This document shows, piece by piece, positions 27,470 to 39,384 of a stretch of DNA of 64,000 bases. The notes beneath the pieces are model-generated. The model was given only the letters and a program-made list of their open reading frames with translations. It searched no databases and was not told the origin of the DNA. Positions within the stretch are counted from its first letter, which is position 1, and each line of letters starts with the position of its first letter. This stretch comes from Semisulcospira habei. Lineage: Eukaryota > Mollusca > Gastropoda > Semisulcospiridae. The position numbers and the translations under genes were made by a program. The DNA is taken from the NCBI GenBank assembly GCA_036245525.1, contig BTPG01000006.1, positions 89,397,535-89,461,534 on the forward strand, in the 5' to 3' direction.

Positions 27470-27592
27470 GACATCCGTCCTCGTCAGAATGATCTCCGCA
27501 GTCGTCCCTTCCCCGGTCATCACAGTGCAAGCCTAGCGGAATGCATTTGCCGTTTCTACACTGAAACTCTTGTTCGCCGCAGGTACCGGGGG
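27470..27592 (-). CDS. Receptor gene exon 6: LDLa module
   Basis: AG acceptor at 27594-27593, GT donor (GTGAGT) at 27469, 123 nt, phase 1 at both ends. It encodes a complete LDLa module: [20 protein letters not shown], then [17 protein letters not shown], with six Cys and the calcium-binding D/SDE pattern. Phase 1-1 exons are typical of shuffled LDLa modules. It joins exon 7 across a 24-kb intron. Confidence 0.88.
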
Positions 27593-27899
27593 CTGCAAGA
27601 AAAATAGACACGCTTTATACACCATAGACGATAATGTGAGAATCTCTATTCTTTTTTCTTTTTTTATCTTGAAGGCCCACTACCGCCGTAAATGTTCAAA
27701 GATAAACTTCTGTTACAGTTGGGCCGGTACGAAACGCTGCACGCAGGTCTACTGGTCTAGTAGCTATGGTTCATTCAGACACAGGACAATCCAGTTCAGC
27801 ACACATCGTCTGTATATCAAGTAACCTGACAATGACTCTACTTCGTTCTAGAAATACAACGCTGTCAGTACGAGAAACGGCTAAAAAATAGATTTACAC

Positions 27900-28205
27900 G
27901 CTAATGGCCGACAGGCGCCAAGCTAATCTGGCACTACCCTTCAAATATCATGGACCCATCTCCTGCTGTAGCGAGTCGGGGCTGAATGGAATAAACACAT
28001 TCTACCCCAGGACCGAAATTCCCCCAATATTGAAGTTGCCCTCTGAGGGACTGTATTACAATTCTAGAGACGGATCATTCATGATGGTTCAAGGGTGGTG
28101 CCAGAATAGCTTGGCGCCTATGGGCGCCACGCTATTCTGGCACCACCTTGAACTATCATGCTCGATCCAAGTCTTGCTGTGGTGTGTCGGGGCTGGGTGA
28201 GTTAA
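27900..28205. mobile_element. Two adjacent TTAA-type hairpin MITE remnants
   Basis: A half copy (27908-27985, GGCGCCAAGCTAATCTGGCA) is followed by a fuller one (27993-28205) with TTCAAGGGTGGTGCCAGAA and its inverse around GGCGCC, ending GGGCTGGGTGAGTTAAGG. Confidence 0.65.
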
Positions 28206-29391
28206 GGCTCTCTGCTCCAGGCGGTTTTGGGTGCTCAAATTCGCTGATGCGATGGGTTCTAGCACTAAATCTGCTCTTTTCCTTTCTGTCACAGCCAGTG
28301 TGAGTATGGATATGTAAAACGAAGGTTTCCTGCATTTTGTGCGCAGTTCTGTGAAATTCTTCAATGTCCCAAGGAGACTTGGAGCAGAAACATCGTTCAT
28401 TTTATGACATTCAAATTTAATAAGTTAAATTAGCCCCGCTTTTGTGCAGCATTATTGTAAGCCATACTAAGAACATTGATAAAGGCGGTATTGCGAGCTG
28501 TTAACCCTTTGTCGCCTGCAGCATGTCCATGAAGTTTCGTGTTGCGTTTTTTTGCGTATTTTAATGTTTTTGTTTGTGTTTTATTTTGTTTGTTGTTGGT
28601 TTTCTTTTGTGTTTTTTGTGCTCTTTTTCCCCCGTCGTTTCTTTGTTTTGTTGCTGTTTTTGTTGTTTTTTTGTTTTTTTTCTGTTTTGGTTTTTGTTCT
28701 TCTTTTTTTTTTTTTTTGGGGGGGGCGGGGGGGGGGGGGGGGTTGTTGTTTTTGGGTTTGGTTGATTTTTTGTTGTTTTGTTGTTGTTTGTTTGTTTTTT
28801 TGTGGTTTTTTTTTTTTTTTTTTTTTGTTTTTTGTTTCTTGTGTCAATTGCGTGCTGATGTAATATATAAATAAGAGATAAAGACTGATAAGCATAGCAT
28901 TACATTGTTCTTTTATCTTTCAAGTATGGGTATTTTTCAATGACATGTTTATTTCACAACAGTGCTAGTGTTTTACTCTGAGTCTTGTCAGCCTGACTGA
29001 AGTAAAATTAAAACATAAACCCCAGTAGCAAAGCGTCCTAGGACCCATGACGACCGCAGTGGGCCCTCGCAATGCCGTCGTGAGCCCGACCACCCGGCTT
29101 TGCTAACTGGAAATGCCCCAAAGCATAATGAGGCTGAGGAGGCCACGTATCGTTTGATATTCTAAGTCGAACATCACAGATCTGAATAACGAAACTGTTT
29201 TCGTTCCTCCATTATATTTGTCAAAGAAATCAAATTGATGGAAGGTCACTGAAATAATTTCTCCCTGCGAAAATAGTTGTCATGACCTGGATCGCGCGAG
29301 ACATGACGTCAAATATACTATATTGTATCTGTACTCTGACCTGTTGTTTTTGTAAGACTAAGCACAGTAGATGTATACAAACCACACATAC
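28206..29391. other. Intron 5, gene-free; T/G-rich tract
   Basis: 28520-28840 is a strongly T-rich, TTTG-rich tract with a G run (28719-28742); its long open frames are low complexity. TTAACCCTTTGTCGCC at 28500 looks like a lone piggyBac-type end. 29030-29105 is a GGGCCC-rich hairpin remnant. Confidence 0.6.
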
Positions 29392-29499
29392 CCTCCTGGT
29401 CCGAGCTATCTGTACAGCCTTGGGTAAGACCGCGAAGCCATGACGATACACAGGTACCGTCCTTGCATCGGAATTCGTCCATCTTGCAGTAGAGGTTGC
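29392..29499 (-). CDS. Receptor gene exon 5: divergent LDLa module
   Basis: AG acceptor at 29501-29500 and GT donor (GTATGT) at 29391; 108 nt, phase 1-1. It encodes YCKMDEFRCKDGTCVSSW, then GCTDSSDQEG, a divergent LDLa module with a degenerate SDE box (SSDQE), so calcium binding is uncertain. Confidence 0.8.
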
Positions 29500-29799
29500 C
29501 TGTTTAACGGGAAAATAAATAGCACATTCTTGATTTTTATTATTATTTAGATGGGCTTTGACCCCCTTCATTAGTTCATTAGTTGTTATTTCTTGCAAAT
29601 CATCCCCCTCCCCCCCCCCCCACACCCGCCCACTCCTTTTCCAAAACGAAACAAATAAATAAAAACCGCTTGGGAGAAAAAGGAGTTCCTCTCCTCGTTT
29701 ATCTTCTAGATTATAAAAGAGTTTACTTCTGTCCATCTGTTCACAATGGACTCTCTCTAACAGGATACGGGTTGTGACGGACGAGTTATTGGACTCTCC

Positions 29800-30290
29800 C
29801 TAACAGGAGGACACGGGTTCCCAATGCGCAAAAGGCCATCGGGGCCGCCGCTGGCCCGCGCACGGACGCGCGCTGGCCAACGGCGGCTGACATCGGCCCC
29901 GACGGGCCTTTGCCGGCGCACTGGTTTGTGGCAGACGGGTCATTCGACCGTCATCCGTCTGCCACAACCAAGGCGCGCTAAATTCACGTGCTGCAAATAA
30001 ATATTTGCAGCACGCGGGTTAGCGTGCCTTGGTTGGTCAGTTCAGGGCTAAGCTTTCCAGGCCGAGTGAGAACGAACGGCCCTAACGGCGTATGTGTCCC
30101 AAGTGGGACAGTGTGGCCAGTGGACGCAGATTGTGTTTTTGCCATCTTCGTTTATTCAAGACCTAAACCTGGATGTCCCAGGAACATGGATTCAAAATGT
30201 CGTCAGCAAGAGGTATAGATCCTCATGAGCCCCCGCAACTGCGGGGGCTCATGAGGCTCTATACCTCTTGCAGCTGGGTGGTGTTCAATA
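29800..30290. repeat. Cluster of GC-rich palindromic elements
   Basis: Three hairpins follow one another: 29830-29925 (AAAAGGCCATCGGGGCC, inverse near GGCCCCGACGGGCCTTT), 29938-30030 (GTGGCAGACGG with its inverse; TGCAAATAAATATTTGCA), and 30210-30275 (AGGTATAGATCCTCATGAG with its inverse around CCCCCGCAACTGCGGGGG). Related hairpins occur at 31270-31460, 33675-33740, 48100-48205, 56840-56890 and 61765-61820. Confidence 0.7.
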
Positions 30291-30599
30291 TATTGGCGAT
30301 ATATTTATACGTTCCCGTCCAAACTGGCATTGCCCCGCCTTTGTGGGATAAACTGATACAGTTTTTGACTTGACTTGATTTGACTAACGGGTGGATTATA
30401 GGGGAGAGAGACAGTCGACTACTGCTATGGAGAACGACCTGAACGCCGATCTGTTCAGAGACACTGCAGTTGGGGCACTTTGATTTACCAGGAACTTTCA
30501 ACGGGCATACGGCCGTATCAGTGAAGTAGAGCGCCTTCTACTTTCCTTGCGTTGTACACACGCCCGGCAGCCACCCTCTTGACTTAGATTTGTCAGTAA

Positions 30600-30915
30600 A
30601 TCGTCAGTCGTATGTCTGTTTGTCTGTCTGTCAATGTCTTGCTCTGTCAATGTCTGTCAGTGTCTGTCTGTCTGTCAATGTTTGACTGTCAATTTAGTAT
30701 GTCTGTCTGTCGGTCAGTGTCCGTCTGACCATACCTGTCTGTCTGTTAATGTCTGTCTGTATAAGTAAATTTGTCTGTCAATGTATGTCTGTCTATATAT
30801 GTCTGTCTGTCAATGTCTGTCTATCAATATCTGTAAATGGCTGGCTGTCGTCAATGTCTGTTTGTCGTGTCAGTCAGTCAGTCCGTCCGTCCGTCTATCT
30901 GTCCGTCCGTCCGTC
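30600..30915. repeat. Degenerate (TGTC)n tetranucleotide tract
   Basis: About 300 bp of imperfect TGTC/TCTG repeats in intron 4. It ends some 28 bp from the exon 4 donor. Confidence 0.9.
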
Positions 30916-30942
30916 TCAACATGTAGGCCTCTCTGTACTTAC

Positions 30943-31062
30943 CACAGCCGTTTTCGTCCGAGCCATCTGAACAGTGTTGGGAGCCATCACAGAGCCACGC
31001 CAGACGCCACAGACATTGTCCATTGCTGCATCGGAACCATCCCTTAGGGCATTCATCGTACA
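30943..31062 (-). CDS. Receptor gene exon 4: LDLa module
   Basis: AG acceptor at 31064-31063 and GT donor (GTAAGT) at 30942; 120 nt, phase 1-1. Encodes a canonical LDLa module: CPKGWFRCSNGQCLWRLAW, then LCDGSQHCSDGSDENGC, with the full acidic SDGSDE calcium-binding signature. Confidence 0.9.
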
Positions 31063-31820
31063 CTGCAATAGAAGTTCTCCATGATCACAAGTAGGTCAGA
31101 CAATTCACAGAATTCACATATTCATCGTGGATTCAGCCAGCCCGCTCAATCCGCACGGTGCCCATGTGAATTAAAGTATCTTGGTGGCATGGAGTGGCAA
31201 TGCCGGTTTCAGGTTCCTCAAAACGAAAATGGGTCAGCTTCTACTCCTGGATATTCAACCCGTACCCCAATACGCAAAAGGACTTAGGGCTGACGTCGGC
31301 CCGGTGGCCTTTTGCGCATTGGGACAGTGCCAGTGGACACAGATTGTGTTTCTGCCATCTTCGTTTATTCAAGACCAAACTGATAAACCTGGGTGTTCCA
31401 GTAACATGGATTCAAAATGGAATCAGCATGAGGTATAAATCCTCATGAGCCCCCGCAACTGCAGTTAGGTGGTGTTCAGAATTTCTCGGCACTGAACGGG
31501 TTAATGTTTGGTTGGTTGGTTGGCTGGCTGGATGTTGGTTGGTTAATTGCTTGGTTTGCTTTGATTTTTCTTTGGTTTGAGTTTAGTTCTGTGGCACACA
31601 AAAAAAAAGGTTGCGAAACTGTTTTCAGTTTCACGAAACTGAAACTTCCCCCCCCCCCCTCCCCCCCCCCCCCCCCTCACGGATGTTGGCCCACTTGAGG
31701 AACCGGAAACAAAAACATTAGTGGTCTAGCTTCTATTCATATTGACCATGAAATTTAAGGGTGGCACCTGCCACTCTAGGTTGTCAAAACATTCTGGTAC
31801 CATACTTCAGCTATGCCTAA

Positions 31821-32044
31821 TTAACCCTTATCATTGGGAATACACCAGTGTGTGAAATAAGTTTGACTAAAATAGTTCAAGGGTAGTGCCAGAATAGCTT
31901 GGCGCCTCTAGGCGCCAAGCTATTCTGCCACCACCCTTGAACTAAAGCCATTGGTCTATATCCTTATCTGTAAGTACTATAATGTAGCTATAATTTGGCA
32001 TTGTACAAATTTGAAGCTTTAAGCCTCAGTATGATATGGGTTAA
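31821..32044. mobile_element. Complete TTAA-bounded hairpin MITE, 224 bp (piggyBac-type)
   Basis: Starts TTAACCCTTATCATTGGG and ends TATGGGTTAA. TTAA duplications with CCC/GGG at the element ends are the signature of piggyBac-type elements. The centre is a long hairpin: GTTCAAGGGTAGTGCCAGAA, inverse after GGCGCC. A second copy of the same length is at 41741-41964. It lies 36 bp upstream of the exon 3 donor side, in intron 2/3 territory. Confidence 0.75.
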
Positions 32045-32079
32045 ATGTGCCAAGACTGAAAGGTTTCAAGAAATCTTAC

Positions 32080-32151
32080 CGCAGTCATCCCCAAAGGGTA
32101 CGCACGTTCCATCGTAACACTGGTACTCGGCAACAGGGCACACGTTGACAC
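32080..32151 (-). CDS. Receptor gene exon 3: short LDLa-like segment
   Basis: AG acceptor at 32153-32152 and GT donor (GTAAGA) at 32079; 72 nt, phase 1-1. Encodes NVCPVAEYQCYDGTCVPFGD, the first half of an LDLa module with three Cys plus a fourth; the acidic second half is missing. Confidence 0.78.
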
Positions 32152-33025
32152 CTGAACATTAACATTTTAAATCATTTGTCATATTATTTTGGCGATGGCA
32201 TGTCTCGCGAGATATTTATGATTTGAATAAACCCACTATTAAATCTCTTACCGCGCGCTTGGCTAGCCTCTAGAAATGATTCTCGGATCAACGGCCAAAT
32301 ACCCCTGAAGCATACAGACGTGAATGAGCATCGAGCATTACGCTGAATTGCAAGCGCTAGATCCTCATGACCTCCCGCAAAAAATGCCTGAGGCCCTGGA
32401 CGGGGTTATTATGTTAAAGCAAAAGTAGGCGCGGATCTAGGGGGAGGGTGGGGGGTCCAGGGTCATTTTCCGGACCCGTTCCCCCCCCCCCCCCTCCCCG
32501 ACCCAAAATTCTTTAAAATGCTATAACAAAGTCTCTTTTGGGGTAGTTTGGAACACCCTCCCCCTCCCCTCCCCCTTCCTCCCTGTTTGAATTTTTTTTT
32601 TTTTTTCGCTTTCGACACACAAACGTTTCTCTCCCACCCCCTCATCCCCCACCCCACCCCCTTTACTTTTAAGATAGCATATAGTGTTGTAAGTCTTAAA
32701 TTATATACCTTTAAATAATTTTTAGATTTCTTAGACTAATATGCGTGTGTGCTGTGTGTATATGTTCTTAGTGGTGGTGATGGTTGCAGAGGAGCGTGTG
32801 CGTGTGCGTATTAGTGTGTGATATTATTGTCAGGTTTTAAAGCTTCTTACATGGTGTGTAGTGCATAGATTATGTGTGATAGAGAATTAATTGTTTCTTA
32901 TTGTTGACTGTGATATTTGTAACGACACCAACACACATTCCTATGCTTTATTTTTTAAGGCAAATGGCAATAAACATTATCTTATCTGTCTTATCTTATG
33001 ACCTGTATAAAACTCAGTCGCTTAC
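32152..33025. other. Receptor intron 2, gene-free
   Basis: Holds C-rich and T-rich tracts (32480-32610) and a hairpin remnant near 32350-32395. No coding signal. Confidence 0.6.
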
Positions 33026-33389
33026 CTGGACAGAATGTTTGAAGAACCTTGTCAGACAGAGCCCTCAGTTCTACAAATGCAGAAAGCACGAACAGATTTT
33101 CTCCCACAGGCTCACTAGCTATGACCTCCAACTCACTCTGATCTACATTTCCGACGCCAAGGACCACCATCTGAATGCCCGCTTCAAATTTTGCCTGATG
33201 CGCTGCAAAGATGGTTTTTCTGGGTTCCTGGGAAGCTCCATCAGTGATGAGGATGCAGAGATTAGTAACATTCACGCGGTCTCCGTTCTCGGGTGTAAAC
33301 ATCACAGTTCTCACAAAATTTAGAGCGTCACCTGTGTTGGTGCTTCCGTGGTGATGCGGCATCTCCTCAATGGCCTCCAAGATCTGGAC
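33026..33389 (-). CDS. Receptor gene exon 2: second half of VWA domain
   Basis: AG acceptor at 33391-33390, donor GTAAG at 33025; 364 nt, enters in phase 0 and leaves in phase 1. Encodes the rest of the VWA domain: HGSTNTGDALNFV carries the second metal-site Thr, CILITDGASQEP carries the third metal-site Asp, and MVVLGVGNVDQSELEVIAS is the last strand and helix. All three parts of a MIDAS metal site are thus present across exons 1 and 2. Confidence 0.9.
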
Positions 33390-33433
33390 CTGAGTGACAC
33401 AGTAGTGTAATTGACTCAGAATCTAAATTTTCC

Positions 33434-33647
33434 TTAACTCATTTAGCCAGACACGTGTATTTCCCAAATTTTGGAAGCGTCATCTAACGACTATGCACCT
33501 GTTGCAGTAGATGGATCGAAAATGATAATTCAAGGGTAGTGCCAGATTAGCTTGGCGCCGACAGGCGCCAAGCTAATCTGGCACTACCCTTGAATTATCA
33601 TGGTCGACCCATCTCCTGCTGTAGTGCGTCAGGGCTGAATGGGTTAA
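33434..33647. mobile_element. TTAA-bounded hairpin MITE, 214 bp
   Basis: Starts TTAACTCATTTAGCC and ends GGCTGAATGGGTTAA. The central hairpin pairs AATTCAAGGGTAGTGCCAGA with its inverse around GGCGCC. It shares its right TTAA with the next MITE. Confidence 0.8.
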
Positions 33648-33842
33648 CCCGTTCATTGCCGAGAAAATGTCAAGAGGCATGGGTCCTCATGTGCCACAGC
33701 AGTTGCGGGGGCTCATGAGGATCCATGCCTCTTGCTGACACCCCTTTGAATCAATGTTCCTATGACAGCTAGGGCTTGTTGATGTTAAATTGTCGAACAC
33801 TGCAGAAACACTGTTTCCGTCAACGGGCACTGAACGGTTTAA
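33644..33842. mobile_element. TTAA-bounded hairpin MITE, second family, 199 bp
   Basis: Starts TTAACCCGTTCATTGCCG and ends GGGCACTGAACGGTTTAA. The centre is a CATGAGGATCCATGCCTCTT hairpin. It abuts the preceding MITE through a single shared TTAA. Confidence 0.75.
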
Positions 33843-33954
33843 TTGGGAGATTTTCAACTACATCTCGCTGCTTCCATCAGTCTCTAAGCTGACGAAGGCA
33901 GGGGGACATTGTTGAAAATTTCTTAGCAGTAACTTAGATAATAATCTGATTAAC

Positions 33955-34145
33955 CTAAGACATGGATCGAGCATGATAGTTTAAGGGTGGCGCCAGAAAA
34001 GCTTGGCGCCCAAAGGCACCAAGCTTTTCTGGCACCAACCTTGAACTATCATGCTCGATCTGTCTCCAAAGAATTGTGATACGGTCTTTCAGAGGGCAAC
34101 TTCAAAATTCGGAGATTTCGGTACTGGGGTAAAATGTGTTAAGAA
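33955..34145. mobile_element. Hairpin MITE remnant in receptor intron 1
   Basis: GATCGAGCATGATAGTTTAA pairs with its inverse across AAGCTTGGCGCC; ends GGGGTAAAATGTGTTAAG. The left TTAA is less clear. Confidence 0.6.
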
Positions 34146-34414
34146 AGCGAGATGCCGTGGAAAATATTCATAAATAAGAAAGCTTAAATGTGGAGTTAGT
34201 CACACACTTTTTCATGTTAACCTTTTGTGCGTACAGTTTTATAATCCTGTGAACAATACTAGTCACTGCAAGCCAATCCCAAGGTACGGGGGAGTGGGGG
34301 TGGTGAACGGGCGGGGGCCGGGGGGGGGAGGGGGAAGGGGGACGGGGGGGGGGGGGAAGGAGCGGGGGCGCTGGTTTAATCCGAAATCTGGGAACATTAC
34401 TTCTCGTACTGCAC

Positions 34415-35734
34415 CTTTGTTATGTACCAGTTGAGATGGAACTGAAGGTAGACCTCAGTGCTAAAAGCCACGAGACCGACGCGCACTTTGTGGTCGTCTA
34501 TACTCAGCCTGAAGACGACATCTATGAGGAACTGTTTCGTGCGGTGGAAGTCCACTTGACTCAGGCTGGTTGAGGTGTCCACGACAAACACCAGATCTAC
34601 AATGCCGTCTTCACAGCCTGTGATGACTCCTGCTGCCCTTCGCTGTAAACTCGGCTGCGTAGCTTCCCTTCGCTGTAGAAACCTGCTCTGTGTAGATTCC
34701 TTTTGCTGCAAAAACCTGTTCTGTGTAGCTTCCCTTCGCTGCAAACGCCTGTTCTGTGTAGCTTCCCTTCGCTGCAAACGCCTGTAGTTCTGTGTAGCTT
34801 CCCTTCGCTGTAAACGCCTGCTCTGTGTAGCTTCCCTTCGCTGCAAACGCCTGCTCTGTGTAGCTTCCCTTCGCTGCAAACGCCTGCTCTGTTTAGCTTC
34901 CCTTCGCTGCAAACGCCTTCTCTGTGTAGCTTCCCTTCGCTGCAAACGTCTGCTCTGTGTTGCTTCCCTTCGCTGTACACGCCTGCTCTGTGTACCTTCC
35001 CCTCGCTGCAAACGCCTGTTCTGTGCGACGGTAACTTCATTTCGCTGTGAACGATAGCTCCGTAAAGCTTCCCGGCGCCGTAAACGCCCGTTTGGTGCAG
35101 CTTCTTTTCGCTGCAAACGCCTGCTCTGTGAAGGCTTTAACATGTGGGTAGGCATGTTATCTCCCTGGCTTTGTCCAAGATCTGTGTTTCTCTCCAAAAA
35201 TTCTTTCTTTTTTTGCTTCTCGTCCGCTAACAAATAATAACTGATATATTCGTTCACAGATGTGGGCAGCTGTTTCTGCTGTACGTGTCTTTTGTTTGCA
35301 ATTACAGACAAAGCCACGACGTCTTCCTGGGTCGCCCAACGGTGTGCGTTATCTGAAGACTCTGCCTTACTTTGTTCAGGATCACCTGCTTCCAGTGTCT
35401 CTAGTTCAACCACTTTGTTCATCGTAACTTTGTCCACAGCCTTCAGAGCTTCTTCTTTCTCAGGTGCATGTGGCTGTGCACTGTTCCCATTATCTGTCTG
35501 ACATCTATCTTCCTCAAAAGCCTGTGTGTTCACGTTGCCCACGGTATCTGTTTGACGTTCCTCCGATGTGACATGTCTGATCATATTTTCATGCCAGGAA
35601 GTATTCTGGTTTCTGTTGGGTTTTGACAATGGGTTCTCTGAAATAAACTGTTCGCCATGCTGATGTTTCTCATGTTTTGCAACAACGAATAGAAAGACAC
35701 AGAACATCCAGAGACAGAGCCTAACGATTGCCAT
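34415..35734 (-). CDS. Receptor gene exon 1: signal peptide, basic repeats, first half of VWA
   Basis: 440 codons from an ATG in good context (ACAATGG) to a GT donor at 34414. The first 20 residues (MAIVRLCLWMFCVFLFVVAK) form a signal peptide-like hydrophobic stretch. Residues about 21-203 are Glu/Gln/Lys-rich and low in Cys. Residues about 204-367 are an 11-residue basic repeat. The VWA domain starts near 373 with DLVFVVDTSTSLS, where DTSTS is the DxSxS metal-binding motif, and continues in exon 2 in phase 0. Joined to exons 2-7 it forms a secreted or membrane receptor ectodomain. A VWA domain with a minisatellite on an LDLa/LRR receptor is unusual. Confidence 0.88.
34634..35125 (-). repeat. 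Coding minisatellite, 33-bp unit (11 residues, SRRLQRREATQ)
   Basis: About 14 tandem units, most close to SRRLQRREATQ, lie between the signal peptide region and the VWA domain. Units near the ends are more divergent (RKEAAP, QQKESTQ), the middle ones nearly identical, as expected for unequal exchange. The unit is strongly basic and rich in RR pairs. All units keep the frame; one carries an extra codon (NYRRLQ). Confidence 0.92.
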
Positions 35735-35850
35735 TGTACGATGTCTTCACACAAAACGTACTGACTCTAACTTTCTAGTACGACGGCGATCTCTGCATAA
35801 CCGCCTGTCCGAATTCCAACGTTTTAATACCTGTAGGCTTTTTCGTCCAT
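35735..35850 (-). promoter_or_regulatory. Possible core promoter/5' UTR of the receptor gene
   Basis: A TATTAAAA box lies about 90 bp upstream of the exon 1 ATG on the minus strand (near 35826). No other support; the transcription start is unknown. Confidence 0.3.
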
Positions 35851-36340
35851 GCATGCAGGACCGAACCTCAAATAAAATAATGGAAGTGTCTGGCCACCGT
35901 GGACACGCTGCCTACTGAGAAGAATGTCATCGGGACTTTCGTCGGCCCGTCGCTGGCTCGCGCACAGATATTTTAGAAATGGGACTGGCAAGCATACCCT
36001 AGGGCTCATTGTCAACAGGACGCCTAAGAACGGTTCGATATGATATTACAATCAACGCCCTACCAGCCTGCACCACTCATTTCAAGAGGTATAGACCATC
36101 GTGTGTCCTTGCAGGCTGCGGATGCACATGTGGATCTGTGCCTCTTCCTGAACTACTGTCAAACCGCTGTCCTCGTGCGGAGGAGGTAATCGATCGTTCA
36201 CTTTTCGATGAATGACGGGACACTGGATGGGATCCGACATAATTGCTATGGCTACGCGATGTTTCATTTATGAGTCGTGTACTAAAATGTCTCATTTGCT
36301 GTGGTGTTAGAAATGTAGAACACTAAGTTGCACGCGTGCA
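35851..36340. other. Upstream intergenic stretch
   Basis: No gene seen. 36083-36150 resembles the CTATGCCTCTT hairpin family in degraded form. Confidence 0.45.
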
Positions 36341-36344
36341 AGTC

Positions 36345-36425
36345 GAAAGTGGTTGTAGGGGAGCTGAGGAGCTCATGCCCGAAAGGTCGCAGGTTCGATA
36401 CCAGTTTGGGTCACGATTTGTTCAG
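36345..36425 (+). repeat. tRNA-derived SINE-like segment
   Basis: AGGTCGCAGGTTCGATACC matches a Pol III B box (GGTTCGATNCC), and an A-box-like sequence lies about 35 bp upstream. It does not fold into an intact tRNA, so a SINE head is more likely. Confidence 0.4.
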
Positions 36426-36466
36426 ACCCTAGTGTTTGAAATCACCCTCGTAATGTAAATAAGATG

Positions 36467-36547
36467 TTAACTCATTAGAGACGTGCCGTATACCGATACG
36501 CGGCTATTCGCCCCGTAAACGTCTACGACAAGTCTCAAATGAGTTAA
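36467..36547. mobile_element. 81-bp TTAA-bounded MITE
   Basis: Starts TTAACTCATTAGAGACGTG and ends GTCTCAAATGAGTTAA, with a near-perfect inverted repeat. A related truncated copy is near 40850-40915 (GATACGTGGCGAATCGCCGC). Confidence 0.75.
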
Positions 36548-36559
36548 ACCCTAAACGTT

Positions 36560-37700
<1,141 letters not shown>

Positions 37701-37904
37701 GATTTGCTTCTTTATCGTCAAAATCATGCAGGATCACTCAAAGTGTCAATGAATGGACGTCCCCCAGAAGCAAAATGTCACAGTCTTCGGGCCCACTGCG
37801 GCCGCCGTGGGCCCGGGGACCTTCGCTTACTGGGTCCTGTACGAATCAAACCTGAAAACATCGCCACCGAGCAAACAGACAGCCATCAAGAATTTCATCT
37901 TTAC

Positions 37905-38124
37905 CCCATATTATACTGAGCTAAAAGCTTCGAATTTGTACACTGCCATAGTGCAAGCTACATTATAGTACTTGCAGATAAGGATATAGACCAATGGCTT
38001 TAGTTCAAGGGTAGTGCCAGAATAGCTTGGCGCCTAGAGGCGCCAAGCTATTTTGGCACTATCCTTGAACTACTTTAGTCAAACTTATTTCACATACTGG
38101 TGTATTCCGAATGATAAGAGTTAA
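37905..38124. mobile_element. TTAA-type hairpin MITE, inverted orientation
   Basis: Reverse-oriented copy of the 31821-32044 type: GTGTATTCCGAATGATAAG before the right TTAA (38121-38124), hairpin around GGCGCC in the middle; the left end has lost its TTAA. Confidence 0.65.
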
Positions 38125-38666
38125 CGCCTTTGGGTGTCGGTAGTGGTGTTTGTCGCGAGGATTCCTGCTGGAATCATTGCGACCAAAACCGCTATCGATA
38201 TCCCAAGTCTATAATGCACAATAAGAAAAAACGAATGGAAAATCAAACAGAATTTGCATCACAACGTGGTTTCACACATCATGCAGAACGTCTGGTGGCC
38301 ACCACTGCATTTACACTATAAGAACCTTGTTCGATTTTCTGGGCCTTATTTAGGATGAAAGCAGACTTTTCACACATGAAAAGATGAATATCCTCTTTGA
38401 AGTGTTCCTGAAACGATATTTGTTTGGGCAGAGGTGCGCCATTTGATGAGTTTTATGCCGAAATGTCTCTGCGAATGCTTGGAGAGAAAAAAAATTGAAA
38501 TTTACTGAAACGCCTCTTAACGTGTAAGGTGTGCGTTGCAATGGAGCTGTTTGACGGTGTGCTTGTTTCGCGCCAACGGTCACCCCCGTAATTTTCACGA
38601 TTGTGTCACGTCCTAATTCGTGCAACAATGTTCAGAAAACAATACGCTAAAGTATCTTTCAAAATG

Positions 38667-38775
38667 AAACATATACTGAGGAGCAAACAAAATGCGACGT
38701 TTCTGGAATCGTCAGAAACACGAAAGTGTTTCTGATGATTCGAAAACTGCGGCATTTCTTTCGCTCCTCAGTAGA
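38667..38775. mobile_element. About 100-bp MITE with CTGANGAGCAAA ends, copy 1
   Basis: Ends are TACTGAGGAGCAAAC and its inverse GCTCCTCAGTA. Relatives lie at 49489-49590 and 57687-57789. TA at the borders suggests a Tc1/mariner-type MITE. Confidence 0.6.
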
Positions 38776-38900
38776 GATGATTTTACGACATGGCAAACTT
38801 CAACAGGCAGCACTGTCCGTCACTATATTACGACATACTAAGAACATTTGTAAAGGAGAGTCGATAACTGTTAACCATCTACTGCCTGGAGTAGTTCCCT

Positions 38901-39113
38901 TTAACTCATTCAGCCCCGACACACCGCATCAAGACATGGATTGAGCATGATAGTTCAAGGGTGGTGCCAGAATAGCTTGGCGCCTATAGGCGCCAAGCCG
39001 GATGCCACCACCCTTGAACTATCACGCTCGATCTGTCCCTAGAATTGTAATACAGTCCTTCAGAAAGCAACTTCAAAATTTGGGGATTTCGGTCGTGGGG
39101 TAGAATGAGTTAA
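38901..39113. mobile_element. TTAA-bounded hairpin MITE, 213 bp
   Basis: Starts TTAACTCATTCAGCCCC and ends TAGAATGAGTTAA, with the TTCAAGGGTGGTGCCAGAAT hairpin; part of the right arm is altered (GCCGGATGCC). Confidence 0.78.
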
Positions 39114-39180
39114 TTTCAGCAGATTCCCGTGTGTGCCGCCAAATACTCCATACTGGCGTTACCATTACATACCGTTATCA

Positions 39181-39384
39181 TTAACACATTCTGCCCCAGG
39201 ACCGAAATCTCCCAATTATGAAGCTGCCCTCTGTATTACAATTCTAGAGACAGCTCGAGCATGATAGTTCAAGGGTGGTGCCAGAATAGCTTGGCGCCTG
39301 TGGGCGCCAAGGTATTCTGGCACCACCCTTGAACTATCACGCTCGATCCATGTCTTGCTGTGGTGTGTCGGGGCTGAATGAGTT
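39181..39384. mobile_element. TTAA-type hairpin MITE
   Basis: Starts TTAACACATTCTGCCCC; the right end reads GAATGAGTTGAA, a mutated TTAA. Internal hairpin as in the family. Confidence 0.7.

Noticed and set aside
28552..28895. Phe-rich and Lys-rich frames of about 100 codons
   Set aside because: They lie in a T/G-rich low-complexity tract with homopolymers.
30259..30501. Extra receptor exon in intron 4
   Set aside because: Acceptor-like TGCAG is followed by sequence without LDLa cysteines or an acidic motif, and exons 4 and 5 already join in phase.
33890..33930. Hammerhead candidate CTGACGA followed by GAAA
   Set aside because: No convincing stem II between the boxes and no stem I pairing.
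34597..35040. 147-codon minus-strand frame with repeated SEGKLHR units
   Set aside because: It is the alternative frame of the 33-bp coding minisatellite; the frame with signal peptide and VWA is the real one.
36345..36425. Functional tRNA gene
   Set aside because: There is a good B box but no complete cloverleaf; a SINE head is more likely.
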